Assembly: GCA_015056735.1 (NCBI GenBank)
Contig: SVFT01000008.1
Location: forward strand, 1 to 64,000
Direction of reading: 5' to 3'
Length of the DNA stretch: 64,000 nt
DNA from: Lachnospiraceae bacterium
GTDB taxonomy: Bacteria; Bacillota; Clostridia; Lachnospirales; Lachnospiraceae
Below are positions 8,216 to 17,435 of this stretch, piece after piece. The translations under genes were made by a program, and so were the position numbers. The notes under the pieces were generated by a model. That model did no database searches, was not told the DNA's origin, and was given only the letters and a program-made list of their open reading frames with translations. Positions within the stretch are counted from its first letter, which is position 1. Each line of letters starts with the position of its first letter.

Positions 8216-9205
8216 ATGGCAACATTTCAGGACATCATCGGGCAGGATCAGTTGAAAGAACATTTAATGAATGCCATTGAGAACGATAAGGTCGGTCATG
8301 CTTATATCATTAACGGCGATCGCTATTGCGGGAAGGAATTTGTGGCGGGCGTATTTTCCATGGCGCTTCAATGTGAGGAAGAAGGCGTGGAACCGTGTCA
8401 GAAGTGCCATTCCTGCAAGCAGGCTCTTTCCCTGAATCAGCCGGATATCATTCGCGTGACACATGAAAAGCCCGGCAGCATCGGAGTTGACGATATCCGT
8501 GCACAGGTAACGTCCGACATTCAGATCAAACCATACAGCAGCAAGCGCAAAGTATATATCATCAGTGAGGGTGAGAAGATGACACAGCAGGCGCAGAACG
8601 CACTGCTGAAGACGCTGGAGGAGCCTCCGGAATATGCGGTCATTCTGATCCTGACGACGAATGTGAATGCACTTCTTCCCACGATCATTTCACGTGCGGT
8701 CGTGCTGAATATGAAGCCGGTCGAGGATTCACTTGTGAAAAAGTTCCTTATGGAGAATGTTGAGATCCCGGATTACAAGGCTGATCTCTGCGTTGCTTTT
8801 GCAAGGGGAAATATCGGAAAAGCCAAGCTTCTCGCATCGAGCGAAGAATTTGATCATATCCGAGAAGATGCTGTTACACTTTTGAAATACATCAAGGATA
8901 TGGAGATCGGAGAGATCGTAGCAGCAATTAAGAAGATCGGTGAATACAAATTGGAGATCAATGACTATCTTGATCTGATCTCGATCTGGTATCGTGATGT
9001 GCTACTCTTCAAGGCGACAAATGATGTGAATCACTTGATTTTTAAAGAAGAAATACAGTATATTAAGAAAGTGGCTGACAAGAGTGCCTATGAAGGGATC
9101 GAAACGATCATCGAAGCGCTTGATAAAGCCAAGAATCGTTTGAATGCCAACGTCAATTTTGATCTGACGATGGAGCTTCTCCTTATGACGATCAAGGAGA
9201 ATTAG
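8216..9205 (+). CDS. holB: DNA polymerase III subunit delta'
   Basis: Clamp-loader subunit (329 aa) that helps load the sliding clamp. The N-terminal AAA+ region begins FQDIIGQDQLKEHL and shows a degenerate P-loop (GDRYCGKEF), as expected for delta', which does not hydrolyse ATP. A zinc module CEEEGVEPCQKCHSC follows, then the NALLKTLEEPP box. The strong ribosome site AGGAGGACGAC precedes ATG 8216. Its position between yaaR and ricT matches conserved Firmicutes order. Confidence 0.93.
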   Translation: MATFQDIIGQDQLKEHLMNAIENDKVGHAYIINGDRYCGKEFVAGVFSMALQCEEEGVEPCQKCHSCKQALSLNQPDIIRVTHEKPGSIGVDDIRAQVTSDIQIKPYSSKRKVYIISEGEKMTQQAQNALLKTLEEPPEYAVILILTTNVNALLPTIISRAVVLNMKPVEDSLVKKFLMENVEIPDYKADLCVAFARGNIGKAKLLASSEEFDHIREDAVTLLKYIKDMEIGEIVAAIKKIGEYKLEINDYLDLISIWYRDVLLFKATNDVNHLIFKEEIQYIKKVADKSAYEGIETIIEALDKAKNRLNANVNFDLTMELLLMTIKEN

Positions 9206-9224
9206 AGTAGTTGGAGGTTTATAG

Positions 9225-10136
9225 ATGACAAAAGTAATCGGTGTACGTTTTCGAACGGCAGGAAAGATCTACTATTTCGATCCTGCCCGTTTTGATATAA
9301 AAAAGGGCGATCATGTGATCGTTGAGACTGCCAGAGGTGTAGAGTACGGAACCGCAGTCGATCATGTAAAGGAAGTTCCGGACGATAAGGTCGTGCAACC
9401 GTTAAAGACAGTGATCCGCGTAGCGAATGAACGGGATAATGAGCAGGCCCTGAAAAACAAGGAAAAAGAAAAAGAAGCATTTAAAGTCTGTCTCGAAAAG
9501 ATCAAGAAGCATGGATTGGAAATGAAACTGATCGATGCGGAATATACATTTGACAATAACAAAGTGCTGTTCTATTTTACGGCGGATGGCCGTATTGATT
9601 TCCGTGAGCTGGTAAAAGATCTCGCATCCGTTTTTAAAACAAGGATCGAACTTCGCCAGATCGGCGTGCGTGATGAGACGAAGATCATTGGCGGCATGGG
9701 TATCTGTGGAAGAACGCTCTGCTGTCATGCGCATCTGTCCGAATTCCTTCCCGTTTCGATCAAGATGGCAAAGGAACAGAATCTGTCCTTAAACCCGACC
9801 AAGATATCCGGCTGCTGCGGCAGACTGATGTGCTGCCTAAAGCATGAAGAGGATACATACGAAGAACTCAACAGAAAGCTTCCGGGTGTCGGTGATTATG
9901 TTACGACCGATGACGGATTAAAAGGAGAAGTAAGCTCCGTGAACGTGCTTCGTCAGACGGTGAAGGTTCTGGTCGAAGTAGACGATGAAAAGGAACTGAA
10001 AGAGTATAAAGCAGAGCAGCTTCAGTTTAAGCGCAGGCATAAAAAAGGCAAGAACAACAATCTGTCTGCAGCTGAAATGAAGGAACTGGAGAAGCTGGAG
10101 AAACAGGAAGGAAAATCGAAGCTGGATGACAACTAA
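9225..10136 (+). CDS. ricT: RicT/YaaT (PSP1 domain) protein
   Basis: Member of the PSP1 family. In Bacillus RicT works with RicA and RicF in a Fe-S-containing complex that supports RNase Y-dependent mRNA maturation, sporulation and biofilm formation. The cysteine-rich core is visible (GICGRTLCCHAH and GCCGRLMCCLKHEEDTYEE), preceded by the PSP1 beta-rich domain. The 303 aa length is usual. The C-terminus is rich in Lys and Glu. It overlaps the next gene by 11 bases. Confidence 0.9.
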   Translation: MTKVIGVRFRTAGKIYYFDPARFDIKKGDHVIVETARGVEYGTAVDHVKEVPDDKVVQPLKTVIRVANERDNEQALKNKEKEKEAFKVCLEKIKKHGLEMKLIDAEYTFDNNKVLFYFTADGRIDFRELVKDLASVFKTRIELRQIGVRDETKIIGGMGICGRTLCCHAHLSEFLPVSIKMAKEQNLSLNPTKISGCCGRLMCCLKHEEDTYEELNRKLPGVGDYVTTDDGLKGEVSSVNVLRQTVKVLVEVDDEKELKEYKAEQLQFKRRHKKGKNNNLSAAEMKELEKLEKQEGKSKLDDN

Positions 10137-10863
10137 TCTGAAGGCCGGAGAACGAGTGGACGATCTGCAGCGTAATCACCTGCAGATCATTCAGAATCAG
10201 GAAAAATTCTGCTTTGGGATGGACGCTGTCCTTTTGTCCGGATTTGTGTCCGTTAAGTCGGGTACAACGATCCTGGATATGGGAACCGGGACAGGGATCA
10301 TCCCTATTCTTTTATCTGCCAAAACCGATGCAAAGCATCTGACCGGACTTGAGATCCAGGAAGAGAGCGCAGATATGGCGCATCGGAGCGTGGCGTTGAA
10401 TCACCTGGAAGATAAGATCACGATCAGGCAGGGTGACATCAAGGAAGCATCTGCCATTTTCGGAAATGCCGTCTTCGATGCGGTGACCTGCAATCCGCCG
10501 TATATGATCGGGGAGCACGGATTGCGCAATCCGGATGAGCCCAAGGCGATCGCACGCCATGAGATCCTGTGTACATTTGACGATGTGGCCAGGGAAGCAT
10601 CGCGCGTGCTGAAGCCCGGTGGTAAGTTCTTTCTTGTACACAGGCCGTTTCGCCTTGCGGAGATCATGGAGACACTGATCCGGTACAAGTTAGAACCTAA
10701 GCGGATGAAACTGGTCTATCCATTTGTTGACAAAGAGCCAAACATGGTCCTTTTGGAGGCTTCGCGCGGCGGAAATTCCGGCATGACCGTAGAGAAGCCG
10801 CTGATCGTTTATGAAAAGCCGGGTGTATATACACCTGAGATCTATGATATTTACGGATATTAG
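10126..10863 (+). CDS. trmN6: tRNA1(Val) (adenine37-N6)-methyltransferase
   Basis: SAM-dependent methyltransferase (245 aa) expected to make m6A37 in tRNA1-Val. Motif I DMGTGTGIIPILLS binds SAM and motif IV NPPYMIGEHG is the N6-adenine catalytic signature, followed by the family phrase AIARHE. ATG 10126 lies inside the end of ricT, so expression is probably coupled. Two bases after its stop comes rsmI. Confidence 0.9.
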   Translation: MTTNLKAGERVDDLQRNHLQIIQNQEKFCFGMDAVLLSGFVSVKSGTTILDMGTGTGIIPILLSAKTDAKHLTGLEIQEESADMAHRSVALNHLEDKITIRQGDIKEASAIFGNAVFDAVTCNPPYMIGEHGLRNPDEPKAIARHEILCTFDDVAREASRVLKPGGKFFLVHRPFRLAEIMETLIRYKLEPKRMKLVYPFVDKEPNMVLLEASRGGNSGMTVEKPLIVYEKPGVYTPEIYDIYGY

Positions 10864-10865
10864 AG

Positions 10866-11717
10866 ATGGACGGAAAACTGTATCTGTGCGCTACGCCGAT
10901 CGGGAATCTGAATGACATGACACCGCGTGTGGTCGAGACGCTGCAAAACGTCGATCTGATCGCAGCGGAAGATACACGAAACAGCATTAAGCTGCTGAAT
11001 CATTTTGACATCAGGACCCCGATGACGAGCTATCATGAATTTAATAAAGTAGACAAGGCAAAAGTGCTGGTCGGCATGTTGCATGATGGTAAAGATATTG
11101 CCCTGATCACGGATGCAGGGACACCGGCCATATCTGATCCCGGTGAAGTTCTGGTACAGATGTGTGTTCAGGAAGGGATCACGGTCACATCGCTTCCGGG
11201 GTGCTGCGCCTGTATCACTGCGCTTACACTGTCCGGCCTTTCGACGAGAAGATTTTGCTTTGAAGCATTCCTTCCTTCCGATAAGAAGGAACGGAAGCAG
11301 ATCCTTGAAGAGCTTAAGGGCGAAACAAGAACGATCATCATATATGAGGCGCCGCACAGACTAGTCCGCACACTGGAGGAACTCTCGGAGGCGCTTGGCG
11401 ATCGCCGGATCACACTTTGCAGGGAACTGACCAAAAAGTTTGAGACCGTAATCCCGACGACACTTTCCAAGGCTCTCTCCCTGTACGAAACAGAAGAACC
11501 ACGCGGGGAATATGTGCTTGTCTTGGAAGGAAAGAGCTTTGCCGAGAAGAAGCAGGATGAGATCGCTGATTGGGAGAAGCTTTCCATAGAAGAACATATG
11601 GCGGTCTATGAGAAGCAGGGGATCACCGGGAAGGATGCGATGAAGGTGGTCGCGTCAGATCGCGGGATCACGAAGCGGGAAGTTTATGCATACCTTTTAA
11701 AAGCGGGAAAGGAATGA
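10866..11717 (+). CDS. rsmI: 16S rRNA (cytidine1402-2'-O)-methyltransferase
   Basis: Tetrapyrrole-methylase-fold enzyme that methylates the 2'-OH of C1402 in 16S rRNA. Family signatures are LYLCATPIGNLNDMTPR at the N-terminus, AAEDTRNS, TDAGTPAISDPG and the loop SLPGCCACITALTLSGL. It is 283 aa, normal for the family, including the C-terminal helical region. Last gene of the run that begins at 7178; the fatty-acid promoter follows. Confidence 0.93.
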   Translation: MDGKLYLCATPIGNLNDMTPRVVETLQNVDLIAAEDTRNSIKLLNHFDIRTPMTSYHEFNKVDKAKVLVGMLHDGKDIALITDAGTPAISDPGEVLVQMCVQEGITVTSLPGCCACITALTLSGLSTRRFCFEAFLPSDKKERKQILEELKGETRTIIIYEAPHRLVRTLEELSEALGDRRITLCRELTKKFETVIPTTLSKALSLYETEEPRGEYVLVLEGKSFAEKKQDEIADWEKLSIEEHMAVYEKQGITGKDAMKVVASDRGITKREVYAYLLKAGKE

Positions 11718-11737
11718 GGTTGCCGATCGAATAGGGG

Positions 11738-11766
11738 TTGACAACAATTTCTTTTTTTCATATACT
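11738..11766 (+). promoter_or_regulatory. sigma-A promoter of the fab operon
   Basis: Consensus -35 TTGACA (11738-11743), 17-base spacer, -10 TATACT (11761-11766). It lies about 60 bases upstream of acpP and just after the rsmI stop, so the fatty-acid genes have their own strong promoter. Confidence 0.85.
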
Positions 11767-11778
11767 TTGAGAGTCAAA
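11766..11778 (+). promoter_or_regulatory. FabT-like operator over the fab transcription start
   Basis: Palindrome TTTGA-GAG-TCAAA overlaps the last base of the -10 box and the expected start site. MarR-type FabT repressors of Firmicutes bind TTTGA/TCAAA palindromes in fab promoters. A further half-site TTCAAATA lies just downstream. No fabT gene is in the window, so the regulator must be elsewhere. Confidence 0.6.
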
Positions 11779-11828
11779 ATAATTTAGATTCAAATAAAAT
11801 AGAACGATTGTAAAAGGAGAACCAAAAA

Positions 11829-12062
11829 ATGTTTGAGAAAGTAAAAGAATTGATTCAGCAGCAGTTAAATCTTGATGGTGTGGAGATCACAGAGAACTCC
11901 AATTTTAAAGACGATCTCGGTGCGGATTCGCTCGATCTTTTTGAGCTTGTTATGTCTCTTGAAGAGAACTATGGCGTAGAGATCCCTTCCGAAGATCTTG
12001 AGAAGCTGACAACTGTCGGCGCTGTAATGAACTACTTAAAAGACAAAGGTGTGGCTGAATAA
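11829..12062 (+). CDS. acpP: acyl carrier protein
   Basis: 77 aa acidic protein that carries growing acyl chains on 4'-phosphopantetheine. The attachment motif GADSLDLFELV places the modified serine at Ser34. The ribosome site AAAAGGAGAACC is strong, fitting the high levels needed. First gene of the fatty-acid operon; fabK starts one base after its stop. Confidence 0.97.
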   Translation: MFEKVKELIQQQLNLDGVEITENSNFKDDLGADSLDLFELVMSLEENYGVEIPSEDLEKLTTVGAVMNYLKDKGVAE

Positions 12063-12063
12063 T

Positions 12064-12984
12064 ATGAATGAAAGAATAACCGAGCTTCTTGGGATCCGGT
12101 ATCCAATCTTCCAGGGCGGTATGGCCTGGGTTGCAGAACATCATCTTGCCGCTGCCGTATCCGAGGCGGGCGGACTTGGCATCATCGGTGTAGGCGGTGC
12201 GCCTGCATCCTGGGTCAGAGAAGAGATCCGTAAGGCAAAAGAATTGACCGATAAGCCGTTTGGTGTGAATCTGATGCTGATGAATCCGGAAGCGGATGCG
12301 ATCGCAGAGTGCATTGCGGAAGAGGGCGTGAAGGTCGTTACGACCGGCGCAGGCAATCCCGGCAAATACATGCAGAAGATGAAAGAGGCAGGCGTTAAGG
12401 TGATCCCGGTCGTTGCCAGTGTGGCGATGGCACGTATGATGGAAAAAGCGGGCGCCGATGCGGTTGTTGCGGAAGGCATGGAATCCGGCGGACATATTGG
12501 ACAGACTACGACAATGTGTCTTGTGCCACAGGTTGCCGATGCGGTTTCGATCCCGGTGATCGCAGCGGGCGGTATCGCTGACGGAAGAGGGATGGCAGCA
12601 GCCATGATCCTTGGCGCAGAAGGCGTGCAGATCGGAACCAGGTTCCTTGTTGCTAAAGAGACACATGTTCATGAAAACTATAAGCAGAAGGTGATCGCGG
12701 CAAAAGATATTGACAGCGAGATCACCGGTGCTTCAAACGGTCATCCGGTCAGATCTCTTCGAAATAAGATGACAAGGGAGTATCTGCGTCTTGAAAAAGA
12801 GGGTGCAAGCTTTGAAGAGCTTGAGCGGATGACGCTCGGGTCACTTAGACGGGCAGTTGTCGAAGGCGATGTCATTGACGGGACCGTAATGGCCGGTCAG
12901 ATCGCCGGTCTTGTAAAAAAAGAGCAGACCTGCAGCGAGATTCTTGAAGAGATCATGGCAGAGGCAGAAAGGTACTTAAAGTGA
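12064..12984 (+). CDS. fabK: enoyl-[ACP] reductase II (FMN)
   Basis: FabK-type flavin enoyl-ACP reductase, a TIM-barrel enzyme of the nitronate-monooxygenase family that performs the last step of each elongation cycle. Diagnostic segments are RYPIFQGGMAWVA, GLGIIGVGGAP, KPFGVNLMLM, GMESGGHIG and VIAAGGIADGRGMAAA. The start is ATG 12064 (MNERITELLG). No FabI-type reductase occurs in the operon. It overlaps fabD by 4 bases. Confidence 0.95.
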   Translation: MNERITELLGIRYPIFQGGMAWVAEHHLAAAVSEAGGLGIIGVGGAPASWVREEIRKAKELTDKPFGVNLMLMNPEADAIAECIAEEGVKVVTTGAGNPGKYMQKMKEAGVKVIPVVASVAMARMMEKAGADAVVAEGMESGGHIGQTTTMCLVPQVADAVSIPVIAAGGIADGRGMAAAMILGAEGVQIGTRFLVAKETHVHENYKQKVIAAKDIDSEITGASNGHPVRSLRNKMTREYLRLEKEGASFEELERMTLGSLRRAVVEGDVIDGTVMAGQIAGLVKKEQTCSEILEEIMAEAERYLK

Positions 12985-13916
12985 GTAAGACAGCATTTAT
13001 CTACCCGGGACAGGGCGCACAGTATGTCGGTATGGCAAAAGATTTCTATGATGCGTTTCCCGAAGCAAAAGCGGTATTTGAGAAGGCTGAGGAAGTATCC
13101 GGCCTTGACATGAAAAAGCTGTGTTTTGAAGAAAATGAGAAGCTTAACATCACGGAATATACGCAGATCGCAATGCTCGCGGCAGAGATCGCGATGACGG
13201 AGGCGGTTCTGAAAGGCGGTATCAAGCCTGATGTGACGGCAGGTTTAAGTCTGGGTGAATACGGTGCCCTTTATGCAAACGGCGTTTTTTCTGCGGAAGA
13301 TGCACTTCGAACAGTCAGAAAACGCGGGATCTATATGCAGGAGGCAGTCCCGACGGGAGGCAGCATGGTAGCCGTGCTTGGTGCGGAGATCTCTCTGATC
13401 GAGGATGTTTGCCGGGAAGTGGCTGAAGAGACAGGCAAAGTGATCTCGGTCGCAAACTATAACTGTCCCGGACAGACTGTTATCACGGGCGAAGAGAATG
13501 CTGCGAAGATCGCAAGCGACCGCCTTGCCGAGAGAGGCGCAAAGCGGTGCATCACTCTCAAGGTAAGCGGACCGTTTCACAGCGCGCTTTTAGAAGATGC
13601 GGGAAAGAAACTTGGCAACGAGCTTGATCATGTCACGATCCATGATATGACGGTCCCATATGTGGCAAATGTGACAGCGGAATATGTAAATGACAAAAAT
13701 CTTGTAAAAGATCTTCTCATCAGACAGGTGTCTTCATCTGTCAGATGGCAGCAGTCCGTCGAGCGTATGATCGCAGATGGCGTTGATACATTTATCGAGA
13801 TCGGACCCGGTAAGACATTGTCGGGGTTCATGAAGAAGATCGCGCCGAGCGTTCGGACGATCAACATTGAGAAGACGGAAGATCTGGAAAAGTTAAAGGA
13901 GATTGTAAATGCTTAG
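12981..13916 (+). CDS. fabD: malonyl-CoA:ACP transacylase
   Basis: Transfers malonate from CoA to ACP. FIYPGQGAQYVGM opens the protein; the nucleophile is Ser90 in GLSLGEYGAL and the catalytic His lies in GPFHSALL. GTG 12981 is used as start and overlaps the fabK stop (GTGA). It is 311 aa, normal. The end overlaps fabG by 8 bases. Confidence 0.95.
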   Translation: MSKTAFIYPGQGAQYVGMAKDFYDAFPEAKAVFEKAEEVSGLDMKKLCFEENEKLNITEYTQIAMLAAEIAMTEAVLKGGIKPDVTAGLSLGEYGALYANGVFSAEDALRTVRKRGIYMQEAVPTGGSMVAVLGAEISLIEDVCREVAEETGKVISVANYNCPGQTVITGEENAAKIASDRLAERGAKRCITLKVSGPFHSALLEDAGKKLGNELDHVTIHDMTVPYVANVTAEYVNDKNLVKDLLIRQVSSSVRWQQSVERMIADGVDTFIEIGPGKTLSGFMKKIAPSVRTINIEKTEDLEKLKEIVNA

Positions 13917-14649
13917 CGGAAAGACGGCTCTTGTAACGGGAGCGAGCCGAGGGATCGGCCGTGAGATCGCGATCACACTTGCGCGATACGGCGCTACCGT
14001 GATCGTCAACTACAACGGTTCAAAGGACAGAGCGGAAGAGGTCGTAAAAACGATCGAAGCAGCAGGCGGAAAAGCGGAAGCCGTACAGTGTTCTGTAGCA
14101 GATACGCAAGCCGTTGATACGATGATGAAAGGTCTGATCGAAAAATACGATCATATCGATATTCTGGTGAACAACGCCGGCATTACAAAAGATAATCTGA
14201 TGATCAAGATGTCAGAGAGCGATTTTGACAGCGTGCTCGATACTAACCTGAAAGGATGCTTTAATACGATCAAAGCGTTGTATCGTCAGCTTCTGAAGCA
14301 GAAGAGCGGACGTATCGTAAACCTTTCTTCGGTGTCGGGTATCATGGGTAACGCCGGACAGGCAAATTATGCGGCTTCCAAGGCGGGTGTGATCGGTCTA
14401 ACCAAGTCGGTGGCCAAAGAACTTGCACCGCGCGGGATCACCGTGAATGCAGTTGCCCCGGGCTTCGTTGATACAGAGATGACCGCGGCAATGACTGAGC
14501 AGGCAAAAGAAGCCGTTCTGTCTGCGATCCCTCTGAAAAGGGAAGGAAAGCCGGAAGATATCGCTGAGACAGTGGCATTTCTTGTAAGCGACAAAGCTTC
14601 CTATATCACCGGACAGGTGATCACGGTTGATGGCGGCATGACAATGTAA
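13909..14649 (+). CDS. fabG: 3-oxoacyl-[ACP] reductase
   Basis: NADPH-dependent short-chain dehydrogenase reducing 3-ketoacyl-ACP. Cofactor motif TGASRGIGREIA, NNAGIT, catalytic Ser in LSSVSG and YAASKAG (Tyr-x3-Lys) are all present; the end ITGQVITVDGGMTM is typical. 246 aa. It overlaps fabD and precedes fabF by 13 bases. Confidence 0.96.
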   Translation: MLSGKTALVTGASRGIGREIAITLARYGATVIVNYNGSKDRAEEVVKTIEAAGGKAEAVQCSVADTQAVDTMMKGLIEKYDHIDILVNNAGITKDNLMIKMSESDFDSVLDTNLKGCFNTIKALYRQLLKQKSGRIVNLSSVSGIMGNAGQANYAASKAGVIGLTKSVAKELAPRGITVNAVAPGFVDTEMTAAMTEQAKEAVLSAIPLKREGKPEDIAETVAFLVSDKASYITGQVITVDGGMTM

Positions 14650-14662
14650 GGGAAGGAACAGC

Positions 14663-15892
14663 ATGAAGAAGAGAGTAGTTGTTACGGGCATGGGTGCGAT
14701 CACGCCCATCGGAAACAGTGTGAAAGAATTCTGGGAAGGGGTTAAAGAAAAGAAGATTGGTTTCGGGCCGATCACCAAATTCGATGCATCCGCCTATAAA
14801 TGTAAGCTCGTAGCGGAAGTAAAAGACTTTGATCCGACAAAATACATGGATTTTAAATCGGCGAAAAGAATGGAGCCGTTCTCTCAGTATGCGATCGCAG
14901 CGGCCGGTGAGGCGCTGCAGGATGCAGGGCTGGATATGGCAAAAGAAGACCCGTTCCGCGTAGGTACGTCGATCGGGTCCGGCGTAGGATCTCTTCAGGT
15001 TATTGAACGAGAATATGATAAACTTAAAGAGAAAGGTCCCGGACGTGTAAGCCCGATGACGATCCCGCTTACGATCGGCAATATGGCAGCCGGAAATGTG
15101 GCGATCCAGTATGGTCTTCGCGGAAAGAGCCTTGATGTTGTGACGGCATGTGCTACAGGTACCAACTCGATTGGTGAGGCGTTCCGTACGATTCAGTACG
15201 GTGATGCTGACGTCATGGTCGCAGGCGGTACGGAAGGCGGCATCTCGGAGATCGGTGTAGCAGGATTTACCATGCTGACCGCTCTGTCGACATCGGACGA
15301 TCCGAAGCGCTGCTCTATTCCTTTTGACAAGGAGAGAAGCGGATTTGTCATGGGTGAAGGCGCAGCTGTTCTTGTTCTTGAGGAGCTGGAGCATGCCAAA
15401 GCACGCGGCGCTAAGATCTATGCGGAAGTGCTCGGGTATGGATGCAGCTCGGACGCGTACCATATTACGTCCCCTGCAGAGGATGGATCCGGTGCTGCCA
15501 AAGCAATGGAGAATGCGATCCGGGATGCGGGTCTTACAACAGATGATATCACTTATATCAATGCACACGGAACCAGCACGCATCACAACGATCTGTTTGA
15601 GACAAGAGCGATCAAGGCTCTTTTTGGAGAAAAGGCAAAAGATCTGCGTATCAACTCTACAAAGTCTATGATCGGTCATCTGCTTGGAGCAGCCGGCGCG
15701 ATCGAAGCGATCACCTGCATCAAGGAGATCGAAGAAGGTTATATTCACCCGACGGTCGGATACAGCGTACCGGATGAAGAATGTGACCTGAATTACTGCA
15801 AGGAAGAGATTCATGAGCCGGTGCCCTATGCACTGTCGAACTCGCTTGGGTTCGGCGGTCATAATGCAACGCTCGTGTTTGGGAGAGTATAA
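14663..15892 (+). CDS. fabF: beta-ketoacyl-ACP synthase II
   Basis: Elongating condensing enzyme with the Cys-His-His triad: Cys163 in VTACATGTNSIG, His in NAHGTSTHHND and His in KSMIGHLLGAAG. 409 aa. The ribosome site GGGAAGGAAC precedes ATG 14663. fabZ starts two bases after its stop. Confidence 0.97.
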   Translation: MKKRVVVTGMGAITPIGNSVKEFWEGVKEKKIGFGPITKFDASAYKCKLVAEVKDFDPTKYMDFKSAKRMEPFSQYAIAAAGEALQDAGLDMAKEDPFRVGTSIGSGVGSLQVIEREYDKLKEKGPGRVSPMTIPLTIGNMAAGNVAIQYGLRGKSLDVVTACATGTNSIGEAFRTIQYGDADVMVAGGTEGGISEIGVAGFTMLTALSTSDDPKRCSIPFDKERSGFVMGEGAAVLVLEELEHAKARGAKIYAEVLGYGCSSDAYHITSPAEDGSGAAKAMENAIRDAGLTTDDITYINAHGTSTHHNDLFETRAIKALFGEKAKDLRINSTKSMIGHLLGAAGAIEAITCIKEIEEGYIHPTVGYSVPDEECDLNYCKEEIHEPVPYALSNSLGFGGHNATLVFGRV

Positions 15893-15894
15893 TT

Positions 15895-16329
15895 ATGTCG
15901 ATCATGAATGCAAAAGAGATCATGGAGATCATTCCGCACAGACAGCCGTTTATGTTGCTCGATACGGTGGAAGAGCTCGAACCGGGAGTGCGCGCTTTGG
16001 CCAAAAAGTGTGTGACCTATAATGAGCCGTTCTTTGCGGGTCATTTTCCGCAGGAGCCGGTTATGCCCGGTGTTCTGATCATAGAGGCACTTGCACAGGC
16101 CGGAGCGGTAGCAATCCTTTCCGTTCCGGAAAATAAAGGGAAAACGGCTTATTTTGCCGCGATTCAGAATGCAAAGTTTAAAGGAAAGGTAATTCCGGGA
16201 GATGTGTTGATGCTGGAGACGACTCTGGGAAAAGTAAAAGGCCCCATGGGGATCGGATCCGCCAAGGCAACCGTGAACGGAAAAGTTGTCGCGCAGGCGG
16301 AGTTGACGTTTGCGATCGGACAGGCATAA
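15895..16329 (+). CDS. fabZ: 3-hydroxyacyl-[ACP] dehydratase
   Basis: Hot-dog-fold dehydratase. Catalytic His50 and Glu64 are in GHFPQEPVMPGVLIIEALAQ. 144 aa, normal. The extreme start could be ATG 15895 or ATG 15904. It sits between fabF and fabH, with ten bases before the fabH start. Confidence 0.95.
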   Translation: MSIMNAKEIMEIIPHRQPFMLLDTVEELEPGVRALAKKCVTYNEPFFAGHFPQEPVMPGVLIIEALAQAGAVAILSVPENKGKTAYFAAIQNAKFKGKVIPGDVLMLETTLGKVKGPMGIGSAKATVNGKVVAQAELTFAIGQA

Positions 16330-16339
16330 AGGGAACAGA

Positions 16340-17302
16340 ATGACAGGAAGAATTATCGGAACCGGGAGTTTCCTGGCGAAAAACCGTGTGACCAATGACG
16401 ATCTGTCAAAGATCATGGATACATCGGATGAATGGATCTATTCAAGGACCGGTATCAAAGAGCGTCCGATCGCAAAAGAGGAGACAACGACTTATCTTGC
16501 GACCATGGCGGCGAAAGCAGCGCTTGCTGATGCAAACGTAACGCCGGAAGAATTAGACCTCATCATCGTAGCAACGGTAACAAATGATTATGTAACACCT
16601 GCGTGTGCATGTGCAGTGCAGGCAGAACTCGGCGCGATGCAGGCGCAGGCTTTTGACATCAATGCAGCATGTTCGGGATTCATGTATTCGCTGCACACCG
16701 TATATGCATATATGAAAGCAGGTCTTGCCAAGCGCGCGCTCATCATCGGTGCAGAGACACTGTCCCGCATCATGGACTGGTCTGATCGGAGCACATGTGT
16801 GCTTTTTGGTGACGGCGCCGGCGCTGTTGTGGTAGAGGCGGCCGAGACGGGCATCCTTGCATGCGATCAGGGAGCGGACGGTGTTCGCGGCAAGAATCTG
16901 ACCTGCATGAACAGAACGAATAACAATCCGCTCGTATCGACTGACACAAAGCTGCAATATGTCAAAATGGACGGACAGGCGGTTTTCAAATTTGCAGTCA
17001 GCGAGGTTCCGGGATCGATCAACAAGATCCTGGAAGAAACAAATACAAAACCGGAAGATGTAAAATACTATCTGCTTCATCAGGCGAATCTGCGGATCCT
17101 GCAGATCGTGGCAAAACATCTCGGTATATCTATGGACCGTTTTCCTACGACCATGGATCATACCGGTAATATCTCTGCGGCGTCAATCCCGATCCTTTTG
17201 GACGAGGTCTGCAAAAAGGGAATGCTTCAGCGCGGCGATAAGATCGTTTTGTCCGGTTTCGGCGGCGGCTTTACATGGGGAAGCTGTCTGATGGAGTGGT
17301 AG
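16340..17302 (+). CDS. fabH: beta-ketoacyl-ACP synthase III
   Basis: Starts chain synthesis by condensing an acyl-CoA with malonyl-ACP. Cys111 (NAACSGF), His in LLHQANLRI and Asn in HTGNISAAS form the triad. ATG 16340 (MTGRIIGTGS) follows AAAGGGAACAG and matches the family start. FabH is the last gene here, whereas in many Firmicutes clusters it comes first. No accBCDA genes follow. Confidence 0.95.
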   Translation: MTGRIIGTGSFLAKNRVTNDDLSKIMDTSDEWIYSRTGIKERPIAKEETTTYLATMAAKAALADANVTPEELDLIIVATVTNDYVTPACACAVQAELGAMQAQAFDINAACSGFMYSLHTVYAYMKAGLAKRALIIGAETLSRIMDWSDRSTCVLFGDGAGAVVVEAAETGILACDQGADGVRGKNLTCMNRTNNNPLVSTDTKLQYVKMDGQAVFKFAVSEVPGSINKILEETNTKPEDVKYYLLHQANLRILQIVAKHLGISMDRFPTTMDHTGNISAASIPILLDEVCKKGMLQRGDKIVLSGFGGGFTWGSCLMEW

Positions 17303-17326
17303 AGCATTCCTTTACCCGGCTTTTTT
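17298..17326 (+). terminator. possible weak terminator of the fab operon
   Basis: GGTAGAG-CATTC-CTTTACC can pair and is followed, after CGGC, by a T6 run. The stem overlaps the fabH stop codon and is short, so this is only a candidate. Confidence 0.35.
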
Positions 17327-17351
17327 GAAAAGTGAAATCTTTATAAAGTGG

Positions 17352-17380
17352 TTGGAACAAAGTCCATTTTATAGTATGAT
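17352..17380 (+). promoter_or_regulatory. promoter of the DUF3048 lipoprotein gene
   Basis: -35 TTGGAA (17352-17357), 17-base spacer, -10 TATGAT (17375-17380), about 55 bases before ATG 17436. Confidence 0.7.
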
Positions 17381-17435
17381 GAGTGTGTGTGAGACACAAG
17401 ATATATGCATCTCATTAAGAAAGGACAATTGCTTT

